From positions 1 through 9,255 of the forward strand of contig SKKY01000111.1 of the NCBI GenBank assembly GCA_007123515.1: 9,255 nt of DNA, read 5' to 3'. The notes under the pieces are model-generated. The model searched no databases, was not told the origin of the DNA, and worked only from the letters and a program-made list of their open reading frames with translations. The position numbers and the translations under genes are program-made. This stretch comes from Clostridia bacterium. GTDB taxonomy: Bacteria; Bacillota; Peptococcia; Peptococcales; SKKY01. Below, one piece after another: positions 1 through 5,962 of this stretch; position 1 is the first letter of the stretch; each line of letters starts with the position of its first letter.

Positions 1-336
1 GTGCTAAAAAGAAAAATCTTTGTCAGCCCAGAGAAAATGTGGGAAAATAAACACTTACAACTAGAAAACATCAGGGAAAAACTGATACAGCGTATGGCTA
101 CGACGATTAACGAAAAACAAAAAACCATAGCCATATTTTCGGCAAAACTTGATTTACTTAGTCCGCTTAAAACATTATCGCGTGGCTATGCCTTGCCTTA
201 TTCAGAAAAAGGACACTTACTAAAAGATAGTAGTCAGGCAGAAATTGATGAGATAATAAGACTGAAACTATATAAAGGACAATTACTGTGTCAAATATTA
301 GAGGTGAATGAAGATGACAAAGAAAAAAAGTTTTGA
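1..336 (+). CDS. xseA: Exodeoxyribonuclease VII large subunit, C-terminal part
   Basis: This is the 3' end of the gene for the large subunit of exonuclease VII, which degrades single-stranded DNA into oligonucleotides together with XseB. About 111 codons are visible. The frame is open from base 1, and family members are about 400-450 residues, so the gene begins upstream; the GTG at base 1 is just an in-window codon. The visible part holds a Lys/Glu-rich helical stretch (roughly visible residues 10-45), typical of the coiled-coil region that binds small subunits. It then carries the family's C-terminal signature LDLLSPLKTLSRGYALP (about 50-66). The stop (334-336) lies inside the start of xseB, so the two subunits are probably translationally coupled. 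The N-terminal OB fold and catalytic region are not in the window. The assignment is strong because of the signature and the xseB neighbour. Confidence 0.93.
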   Translation: MLKRKIFVSPEKMWENKHLQLENIREKLIQRMATTINEKQKTIAIFSAKLDLLSPLKTLSRGYALPYSEKGHLLKDSSQAEIDEIIRLKLYKGQLLCQILEVNEDDKEKKF

Positions 337-538
337 GCAGTCAATGAAAAAACTTGAGGAAGTTATTGGCAGACTAGAAAGTGGAGATGTTGAACTTGAA
401 AAAAGTGTGGCGTACTTTACTGAAGGGATCGAACTTGTCAAAAACTGCCAGGAAGAATTGGTAAAAGCAGAGGAAAAAGTAAAGATTTTACTGGATGATC
501 AACTTGTTGATTTTTCAGAAATCAGAGGTGAATCATAA
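314..538 (+). CDS. xseB: Exodeoxyribonuclease VII small subunit
   Basis: This is the small subunit of exonuclease VII; several copies coat the coiled coil of XseA in the cytoplasm. The 74-residue product has the family hallmarks near the N-terminus, FEQSMKKLEEVIGRLESGD (about 7-25), then LEKSVAYFTEGIELVKNCQ, forming a two-helix hairpin. The length is typical. Two in-frame ATGs exist, at 308 and 314. I chose 314 because GAGGTG (301-306) then has a spacing of 7, whereas it would sit only 1-3 bases from the ATG at 308. The start overlaps the end of xseA by 23 bases. The stop TAA overlaps the ispA start (TAATG, 536-540), so xseA, xseB and ispA look like one translationally coupled unit. Confidence 0.95.
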   Translation: MTKKKSFEQSMKKLEEVIGRLESGDVELEKSVAYFTEGIELVKNCQEELVKAEEKVKILLDDQLVDFSEIRGES

Positions 539-1437
539 TGGAATTTAAATCCAAGACCAATGAATGGATCGAGGAAGTAGATAGCGCTCTTGATCAGTTG
601 CTGATTGCTGAAGACGTTCCACCTCAGGTTATTCATCATGCAATGCGTTACAGCATGTTCGCCGGAGGAAAAAGATTACGTCCGATTCTATGTCTTGCGA
701 CAGCAGAGATGTTTAATGGCGATAAAACTAAAGTGATGCCGGTAGCTTGTGCGCTTGAGATGATTCATACCTATTCTTTGATTCATGATGATTTGCCCGA
801 TCTTGATAATGATGACTTTAGAAGGGGAAAGCCAACCAATCATAAAGTTTATGGTAATGCGATGGCTATCTTAGCCGGTGATGCACTTCTGACTCATGCG
901 TTTGAAATTTTATCAAAAGAAGCCTTAGCAGATGCAGATGCAGCTAATAACAAACAACGATTGCAGGCTAATTATGAAATTGCCAATGCGGTAAGCAGCA
1001 GAGGAATGATCGGCGGACAGGTTGTTGATATTATTTCAGAGGATAATCCAGTCAAAGAGCCCAGCGTATTACGTTACATTCATACGCATAAAACCGGTGA
1101 TCTGATCAAGACTTCTGTCAGAAGCGGAGCGCTGCTTTCCGGAGCTTCAAAAGAAGAACTCGAAAACATAACGATCTATGCAGAGAAAATCGGCATGGCG
1201 TTTCAAATTACCGATGATATTTTAGATATCGAAGGGGATCAGCAAGAACTTGGTAAAGACATTGGAAGCGATGAGAAAAATCAAAAACTGACATTTCCGA
1301 GCATTTACGGGCTTGAAAAGTCGAAAAGAATGGCTCGAAATGCAATAACCGATGCCATTACCTTCCTGGAAAAAACCGGAAGAGAGTCAGCCTACTTAAA
1401 AGAATTAGCAATGTATATTTTAACAAGAAAAAAATAA
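538..1437 (+). CDS. ispA: Farnesyl diphosphate synthase (short-chain polyprenyl synthase)
   Basis: This cytosolic trans-prenyltransferase condenses IPP with DMAPP/GPP to give farnesyl diphosphate, precursor of undecaprenyl and quinone side chains. The 299-residue protein shows the substrate-binding GGKRLRP (43-49). The first Asp-rich motif is DDLPDLD (84-90), with the two-residue insertion typical of bacterial type II FPP synthases. GQ (160-161) and KTG (185-187) follow, then the second Asp-rich motif DDILD (226-230) and KLTFPSIYGLE near 250-260. The length fits the IspA family. GAGGTG (525-530) precedes the ATG by 7 bases, and that ATG shares one base with the xseB stop. Product chain length is inferred from the motif architecture; geranylgeranyl synthesis cannot be excluded. 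The gene for the first MEP-pathway enzyme, dxs, lies downstream of the OLE RNA/oapA insertion. Confidence 0.95.
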   Translation: MEFKSKTNEWIEEVDSALDQLLIAEDVPPQVIHHAMRYSMFAGGKRLRPILCLATAEMFNGDKTKVMPVACALEMIHTYSLIHDDLPDLDNDDFRRGKPTNHKVYGNAMAILAGDALLTHAFEILSKEALADADAANNKQRLQANYEIANAVSSRGMIGGQVVDIISEDNPVKEPSVLRYIHTHKTGDLIKTSVRSGALLSGASKEELENITIYAEKIGMAFQITDDILDIEGDQQELGKDIGSDEKNQKLTFPSIYGLEKSKRMARNAITDAITFLEKTGRESAYLKELAMYILTRKK

Positions 1438-1447
1438 AAAATTGGTG

Positions 1448-1897
1448 ATGAATTTGGAAATTATGGATATATTTGAAAATCAGATCATAATGATAACAAT
1501 GGTTGCCTGGGTTGTGGCCCAAAGTTTAAAGCTGATTATTGATAAAATTAGGTTTAAAAGAGTTGACTTCACAAGGATAGTCGGAGCTGGAGGGATGCCG
1601 AGTTCACACTCGGCGTTTGTAACGGCACTAGCTACTGTGATTGCCATCCGTCATGGTTTAAACTCTACAGAATTTTCACTGGCCTTTGCCTTTGCCGGTG
1701 TGGTAATGTATGATGCTGCCGGAGTAAGGCGATCGACAGGAGCGCAGGCAAAAATTCTCAATAAAATTGTTCAGGATCTATACAGCAAAGAACACACAGT
1801 CAAAGTAGAACGCCTAAAAGAACTGATTGGTCATTCCCCGATTGAAGTATTTGCGGGGGCGATCCTTGGTTTCTTTATTGCGTTCTTTTTAGCATAA
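1448..1897 (+). CDS. Divergent PAP2 family membrane protein (YuiD-like)
   Basis: This is a small integral membrane protein of about 149 residues in the divergent PAP2 (acid phosphatase/vanadium haloperoxidase-related) family, like Bacillus YuiD. Signature segments are GGMPSSHSAFVTAL near residues 39-52, YDAAGVRRSTGAQA near 83-96, and GHSPIEVFAGAILGF near the C-terminus. Hydrophobic segments lie near 8-24, around 50-80 and 133-149. Lipid phosphatase activity is an inference from the distant PAP2 relation; the family's substrate is not established to my knowledge. The gene starts 10 bases after ispA and is probably cotranscribed with it, which would suit a role with isoprenoid diphosphates, but this is only contextual. 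The start is uncertain: GTG at 1445, ATG at 1448 and ATG at 1463 (behind a weak GGA) are all possible, and none has a strong ribosome binding site. Confidence 0.85.
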   Translation: MNLEIMDIFENQIIMITMVAWVVAQSLKLIIDKIRFKRVDFTRIVGAGGMPSSHSAFVTALATVIAIRHGLNSTEFSLAFAFAGVVMYDAAGVRRSTGAQAKILNKIVQDLYSKEHTVKVERLKELIGHSPIEVFAGAILGFFIAFFLA

Positions 1898-1975
1898 ACC
1901 TTATATATGGAGTAACGGTATATTCTTAATACGTATGGTTTGCGTACAGAATGTATCGTTTTCTTTTTCGGTAAA

Positions 1976-2004
1976 TTGTATTTTATCGGTGCTGATGATA
2001 TGAT
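1976..2004 (+). promoter_or_regulatory. Sigma-A-like promoter for the OLE RNA
   Basis: The -35 element is TTGTAT (1976-1981) and the -10 element TATGAT (1999-2004), separated by exactly 17 bases. The -10 matches TATAAT at 5 of 6 positions; the -35 matches TTGACA at 4 of 6. Initiation about 6-7 bases downstream falls at 2010-2011, just 4-5 bases before the 5' strand of the helix that closes the OLE RNA (2015). The agreement between the predicted start and the structural edge of the RNA is the main support. Read-through from the ispA operon is also possible. Confidence 0.6.
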
Positions 2005-2317
2005 AAAGGGACAGAGGTGGGTGGAGCATTATTCTAGTCAGATACCTGTTTTCGAAGGCGGGCTTAAAAATCCGTTAAAGGGCACATCGATGAAGTTTCT
2101 GGTGGTGGCTTTGGACGCCCAGTCTGGGGCTGTTGCTGGAAGTTAAGATTGTAGGGCTACTTGCAAAGGCATGCAAGGATGACCCTGCTTTCGTGGAGAC
2201 CCAAGTGCGTGTATTGTACTATCGTGTACAGTGGATGGCTTGGGGTAGAAACCTGCATCCGGGGTAACTCGGGTGTAGCGTAGCCTACCTTGAGTGTTAT
2301 AAGCGGATTAGTAGTGA

Positions 2318-2355
2318 AGTGGTATGTTGTTTGTGGCCACATTCAGCATACTATT
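2318..2355 (+). other. OLE hairpin with a 10-nt palindrome in its loop
   Basis: The strands 2318-2326 and 2347-2355 form 9 pairs, two of them G-U. Three further pairs (2327-2329/2344-2346, one G-U) extend the stem to 12. The remaining 14-nt loop (2330-2343) is TT, then the perfect palindrome TGTGGCCACA (2332-2341), then TT. The palindrome cannot fold on itself without losing its centre, but two RNA molecules could pair through it. Confidence 0.6.
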
Positions 2356-2426
2356 ACTTTGAAACTTATCAATGCAAAAGAGGCTAGAGGGCAGCACTGT
2401 CTGTTGGGGAAAACTCCTAGAGTGCT

Positions 2427-2438
2427 TACCGAAAGGTA
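2427..2438 (+). other. GAAA tetraloop hairpin in the OLE RNA
   Basis: TACC (2427-2430), GAAA (2431-2434) and GGTA (2435-2438) form a 4-bp stem with a GNRA tetraloop, directly 3' of the hairpin 2393-2398/2421-2426. Both sit inside the helix 2373-2378/2444-2449, giving a multi-helix junction. A second GNRA-type cap, GG-GCGA-CC, lies at 2533-2540 on the stem 2524-2529/2543-2548. GNRA loops often dock into helix receptors, so both are candidate tertiary contacts. Confidence 0.65.
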
Positions 2439-2652
2439 TATACTTTGCAAGGATTAAAGTGCGGGCTAAGTGGTGATCTAGTTCTGCTTTTGGCGACATA
2501 GCAGGAAGAGCTTTAAAAGGAAACTGCCGGAAGGGCGACCAACGGTAGCTTTTCGGGAAAACCTACTAGACCTAAGCCGTAATATTTACTTGCTTAGTTT
2601 CCACCCACCTATTTTTTATTATAGTAAGATTATATTCTTTGGAGTGAATTAT

Positions 2653-3216
2653 TTGGCTAAAAAAAGAAGTGGAAGCAATGATGTCTCAGCCGGACATGCT
2701 TTGTTTTTGGCTTTTATAACATTAATTATATCCTTTATGCTCTCATTAGCATCAGAAGTTTCATTTAGAATCGTACCTGTGATTGTAGGTATCTTTTTAC
2801 TGCTGTTGGTTATTTTAACAGGTATTCTTTTCGATATGATCGGAATGACATCGGTTACAGCGAATGAGAGAATTTTACACGCAAAAGCATCCCAGAAAGT
2901 TCCCGGTGGAAAAGAAGCCGTTGAATTGGTTAAAAACTCGGCAAAAGTAGCTTCCTTTTGCAATGACGTTATTGGTGACATTTGTGGAACCCTAAGCGGA
3001 GCGCTTGGTGCAACCATTGTGCTAAAAATATTGGTGAATAATCCAAACATAAATGGTGTGATTCTCGGAGTTGCAGTCACTTCGATGATTGCTTCGCTGA
3101 CAGTCGGAGGTAAAGCGTATGCTAAAGGCCTGGCTGTCAGAAAAGGAACCCCGATTATTTTTTTTATCGGAAAAATTATTAATCGATTAAGGCGCTACGT
3201 ACTATTTAGGTTCTAA
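2653..3216 (+). CDS. oapA: OLE-associated membrane protein A
   Basis: OapA is the protein partner of OLE RNA: a small integral membrane protein that binds the RNA and holds the complex at the membrane. The 187-residue product starts with a basic tail (MAKKRSG). Hydrophobic segments lie near 15-34, 38-63, 107-125 and 131-152, with a weaker one near 164-176 followed by a basic C-terminus (NRLRRYVLFRF). The family's acidic motif DxxxD is present as DVIGD (D105, D109) in the third hydrophobic segment. I chose the TTG at 2653 because GGAG (2641-2644) lies 8 bases upstream. The frame is open back to 2590, but that would overlap the OLE RNA and add an implausible leader; the GTG at 2644 overlaps the Shine-Dalgarno site. 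The start lies about 40 bases after the OLE terminal helix and dxs follows 14 bases after the stop. Both placements match known OLE loci. Confidence 0.9.
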   Translation: MAKKRSGSNDVSAGHALFLAFITLIISFMLSLASEVSFRIVPVIVGIFLLLLVILTGILFDMIGMTSVTANERILHAKASQKVPGGKEAVELVKNSAKVASFCNDVIGDICGTLSGALGATIVLKILVNNPNINGVILGVAVTSMIASLTVGGKAYAKGLAVRKGTPIIFFIGKIINRLRRYVLFRF

Positions 3217-3230
3217 ATGAAGGTGATAGG

Positions 3231-5156
3231 ATGGAAAAGATGATAAATAAACAAAACCAGTTAAAAGATGAAATAAAATCATATTCAATAGAAGAACTAA
3301 GAAGCCTTGCTGAAGAAATTCGAGAGGAACTAATTGATGTCGTTTCTCAAAACGGAGGACACTTGGCTTCTAATTTAGGTGTCGTGGAACTGACGCTAGC
3401 TTTGCATAGCATCTTTGATTCGGAAAAAGATAAATTTATCTGGGATGTAGGTCACCAGGCTTATGTCCACAAGATACTGACCGGAAGAAGAGAGCAGCTA
3501 AAAACCGTAAGACAATATGAAGGGCTCTCAGGATTTCCAAAATGTTGCGAAAGCCCCCAGGACTGTTTTGATGTGGGTCACAGCAGCACGTCCATATCAG
3601 CGGCTCTTGGAATGGCTGCGGCCAGAGATATTAAAAAAGAAGAATTTGCCGTGCTGGCCATTATCGGAGATGGAGCCATGACCGGAGGTATGGCCTTTGA
3701 GGCTCTTAACCATGCAGGTCATCTGGGCAATGATATGACAGTTGTACTCAATGATAATGAAATGTCGATCGGCGAAAATGTCGGGGCGATGTCTTCCTAC
3801 CTGAATACGGTTCGTCTTGATCCTAATTATACAAAAAGAAAGCAATACATTGAAAAATTGCTGACAAAAATCCCGAAAATCGGTGATAAAGTTGTGTTTA
3901 CTGCTGAAAAGGTAAAGGACACCATTAAGTATTTAATGGTTCCGGGACAACTATTCGAAGAGCTTGGTTTTAGATACTTTGGTCCGATAGACGGCCATAA
4001 TCTTGAAGAACTTATCGATGTGATGAAAAAAGTAAAAGGTATTAAAGGGCCTAAGATTGTTCATGTTATTACAAAAAAAGGGAAAGGGTACAAAATTGCT
4101 GAGGAAAACCCTAATAAGTTTCACGGGATAGGACCCTTTAACAGAGACACCGGTAAACCTTTAGGTCAATCCACAAACATAAGCTATACCAAAGCCTTTG
4201 GTAATGCACTGGTGAGTCTGGCTGAAAAAAATGAGCGAATTGTGGCCATTACTGCGGCAATGGACACCGGTACCGGTACCGATCAGTTTTCCCAGAGATT
4301 TCCCGAACGTTTCTTTGATGTTGGCATCGCCGAACAACATGCCGTTACCATGGCAGCGGCCTTTGCAAAACAGGAAATGATTCCCGTAGTGGCTATTTAC
4401 AGTACATTTTTACAGCGTGCCTATGACCAGATTCTTCATGATGTAGCGCTTCAAAATGCAAAAGTGATTTTTGCAATAGACAGAGCGGGTATTGTAGGTG
4501 AAGATGGACCAACCCACCACGGCGTGTTTGACATATCATATTTAAGACATATCCCAAATATGACCATAATGGCTCCTAAGGATGAAAAGGAACTTGGCGA
4601 TATGCTTTATTCAGCAACCTCTTATGAGGGACCTTCTGCCATTCGGTATCCCAGAGGAGAAGGAACAGGTGTGCAAATTGATAAGGGTGCTTTCGATTAC
4701 ATTGAAAAAGGAAAATCCGAACTGATAAATGAGGGTCAGGATGTGGCAATCATTGCTCTTGGCAGCATGGTTGAGCCTGCTGTTGAGGCTGCCGAACGTT
4801 TAGCTAAATGTAATATCGAGGCAGCAGTGATTAATGCCCGATTTGCCAAACCAATTGATGAAGAATTATTGATGTCTGTGATAAAAGATAAAAAACTGAT
4901 CATTACGGTTGAAGAAAATGCAATTAAGGGCGGATTCTCTGAAGAGATCGCTTTTTTGATGGAAAAAGAAAAAATCACTAAGCCTTTAGTCCGCATCGGA
5001 ATTGATGATTGTTTTGTTGAACATGGGCCACAGTCACTATTGCGCGAACAATCCGGACTTTCTGCAGAAAAAATAGCAGAAGTTATTAAACAAAGGATTA
5101 GTGATGCCGGTCTTTTTGCTAAGGTGATTAGTTTAAGCCGGAGAAAAAGTTTATGA
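3231..5156 (+). CDS. dxs: 1-deoxy-D-xylulose-5-phosphate synthase
   Basis: This cytosolic, thiamine-diphosphate-dependent enzyme condenses pyruvate with glyceraldehyde 3-phosphate, the first and flux-controlling step of the MEP isoprenoid pathway. The 641-residue protein is close to the usual length. It shows DVGHQAYVHKILTGR from residue 72 and GHSSTSISAALG from 116. The ThDP/metal site is GDGAMTGG from 146, with N176 spaced 29 residues after D147 as in E. coli Dxs. The transketolase-type catalytic glutamate is E368 in DVGIAEQHAVT, followed by DRAGIVGEDGPTHHG. A C-terminal transketolase domain follows, ending in a basic tail of about 15 residues. AAGGTG (3220-3225) stands 5 bases before the ATG; an in-frame ATG at 3240 is less likely. 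The stop overlaps the tlyA start (ATGA). Farnesyl diphosphate synthase (ispA) lies upstream across OLE/oapA, so both ends of short-chain isoprenoid synthesis flank that module. Confidence 0.97.
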   Translation: MEKMINKQNQLKDEIKSYSIEELRSLAEEIREELIDVVSQNGGHLASNLGVVELTLALHSIFDSEKDKFIWDVGHQAYVHKILTGRREQLKTVRQYEGLSGFPKCCESPQDCFDVGHSSTSISAALGMAAARDIKKEEFAVLAIIGDGAMTGGMAFEALNHAGHLGNDMTVVLNDNEMSIGENVGAMSSYLNTVRLDPNYTKRKQYIEKLLTKIPKIGDKVVFTAEKVKDTIKYLMVPGQLFEELGFRYFGPIDGHNLEELIDVMKKVKGIKGPKIVHVITKKGKGYKIAEENPNKFHGIGPFNRDTGKPLGQSTNISYTKAFGNALVSLAEKNERIVAITAAMDTGTGTDQFSQRFPERFFDVGIAEQHAVTMAAAFAKQEMIPVVAIYSTFLQRAYDQILHDVALQNAKVIFAIDRAGIVGEDGPTHHGVFDISYLRHIPNMTIMAPKDEKELGDMLYSATSYEGPSAIRYPRGEGTGVQIDKGAFDYIEKGKSELINEGQDVAIIALGSMVEPAVEAAERLAKCNIEAAVINARFAKPIDEELLMSVIKDKKLIITVEENAIKGGFSEEIAFLMEKEKITKPLVRIGIDDCFVEHGPQSLLREQSGLSAEKIAEVIKQRISDAGLFAKVISLSRRKSL

Positions 5157-5950
5157 AGTCAAGGCTCGATAAATTGATTTATGACAGGCAATTAGCTGAC
5201 AGCAGGGAAAAAGCAAAAGCGTTAATTATGGCAGGGAAAGTCTTTGTCAATAAGGTGAAAATCGATAAGCCCGGAACCTTGGTTGATGAATCGTATCCGA
5301 TTACTATTACTGGTGAGAAATGTCCGTATGTAAGCCGTGGAGGATTTAAACTTGAAAAAGCCCTTCATTCTTTCTCGATCTCATTAAAAGACAAAGTTGT
5401 TGCCGATATCGGAGCCTCAACAGGAGGGTTTACTGATTGTGCTCTGCAACATGGCGCAAAAAAAGTATATGCGGTGGATGTTGGATACGGGCAGTTAGAT
5501 TGGGTTCTGCGTAATCACCCACAAGTAGTTTCCATGGAGCGAACGAACGCCAGATACCTGAAAAACGATGATTTTGAAGATGCGATTGAATTTGTAACCA
5601 TTGACGTGGCCTTTATTTCACTGACAAAAATTCTGCCTGCTGTTACCTCTTTTTTAAAAGAAAACAACGGAGAGGTAGTAGCCTTAATTAAACCTCAATT
5701 CGAAGCAGGCCGGGAAAAAATTGGTAAAAAAGGAGTCGTTAAGGATAAAGAAGTTCACAAAGAAGTCATCCGAAACATTATTGATTTTTCTTTATCGAAA
5801 CAATTTGTCATAAAAGGACTAACCTTTTCTCCGATCAAGGGTCCTGAAGGAAACATAGAATATTTACTCTGGTTAAAAAACAATGGAGAATCAATCGACT
5901 ATGACATTGGAAAGACCGTCGATCAGGCTCACGATGAAAGTGCGAAGTAA
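5153..5950 (+). CDS. tlyA: TlyA family rRNA 2'-O-methyltransferase (S4 plus FtsJ-like)
   Basis: The 265-residue protein joins an N-terminal S4 RNA-binding domain (about 1-60; RLDKLIYDRQLADSREKAK) to an FtsJ/RrmJ-type SAM methyltransferase domain. The SAM loop is DIGASTGGFTD (85-95), followed by the acidic strand VYAVDVGYGQL. A K-D-K-E catalytic tetrad can be drawn as K66 (RGGFKL), D151 (DVAFIS), K180 (ALIKPQFE) and E236 (NIEYLLW). Mycobacterial TlyA 2'-O-methylates C1409 of 16S and C1920 of 23S rRNA; the same role is inferred here. The older name 'hemolysin' is probably misleading. GGAG (5140-5143) lies 9 bases before the ATG, which overlaps the dxs stop by four bases, suggesting coupling. 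The Bacillus orthologue YqxC occupies the same place between dxs and ahrC. Confidence 0.93.
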   Translation: MKSRLDKLIYDRQLADSREKAKALIMAGKVFVNKVKIDKPGTLVDESYPITITGEKCPYVSRGGFKLEKALHSFSISLKDKVVADIGASTGGFTDCALQHGAKKVYAVDVGYGQLDWVLRNHPQVVSMERTNARYLKNDDFEDAIEFVTIDVAFISLTKILPAVTSFLKENNGEVVALIKPQFEAGREKIGKKGVVKDKEVHKEVIRNIIDFSLSKQFVIKGLTFSPIKGPEGNIEYLLWLKNNGESIDYDIGKTVDQAHDESAK

Positions 5951-5962
5951 CGGAGGGGTATT

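Larger units (their letters stand above)
2015..2610 (+). other. Long-range terminal helix closing the OLE RNA
   Basis: AGGTGGGTGGA at 2015-2025 is the exact reverse complement of TCCACCCACCT at 2600-2610, 574 bases apart, and a G-U pair (2026/2599) can extend it. Just inside, TCTAGT (2033-2038) can pair with ACTAGA (2565-2570). Together they bring the ends of the RNA together and define its boundaries. Confidence 0.85.
2010..2622 (+). ncRNA. ole: OLE RNA (ornate, large, extremophilic RNA)
   Basis: This is a large structured noncoding RNA of about 610 nt. In Bacillus halodurans, OLE RNA forms a membrane-associated ribonucleoprotein with OapA, and its loss impairs growth under cold, short-chain alcohol and other stresses. 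Support here is the size, the position between ispA and dxs, oapA immediately downstream, no credible protein, and extensive pairing. The ends pair by an 11-bp perfect helix (2015-2025/2600-2610). Hairpins I can draw are 2117-2120/2127-2130; 2153-2156/2183-2186 enclosing 2160-2165/2172-2177; 2200-2205/2239-2244 enclosing 2215-2219/2226-2230; 2253-2261/2270-2278; 2299-2303/2365-2369 enclosing 2318-2326/2347-2355; 2373-2378/2444-2449 enclosing 2393-2398/2421-2426 and 2427-2430/2435-2438; 2482-2487/2501-2506; and 2524-2529/2543-2548. The stretch is visibly richer in G than its AT-rich flanks. The exact 3' end is a guess. I could not confidently place the kink-turn reported to be recognised by OapC. 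Confidence 0.92.

Noticed and set aside
1929..1968. Possible intrinsic terminator after the PAP2 gene (ATACGT/ATGTAT stem, then a T-rich run)
   Set aside because: The stem is only 6 bp with a G-U pair and a 16-nt loop, and the T-run is broken by C and offset from the stem; too weak to call.
1940..2146. Open frame of 68 codons on the + strand
   Set aside because: No Shine-Dalgarno site, odd composition, and its second half runs into the paired core of the OLE RNA, whose terminal helix strand it would encode.
2153..2186. Kink-turn candidate in the internal loop CTA/GATGA
   Set aside because: The tandem G-A pairs needed for a kink-turn can be formed on only one strand, so I could not support it as the OapC site.
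2157..2499. Two open frames on the - strand (2157-2342 and 2308-2499)
   Set aside because: They lie antisense within the OLE RNA, overlap each other, have no ribosome binding site, and translate to low-complexity, family-less peptides.
2590..2652. Upstream extension of oapA to a non-ATG start at 2590
   Set aside because: It overlaps the 3' strand of the OLE terminal helix and the U-run and lacks a Shine-Dalgarno site. The TTG at 2653 has GGAG at correct spacing and gives the expected N-terminus.
2649..3080. 143-codon open frame on the - strand
   Set aside because: It is the antisense shadow of oapA, whose frame has a family motif, membrane segments and a ribosome binding site.
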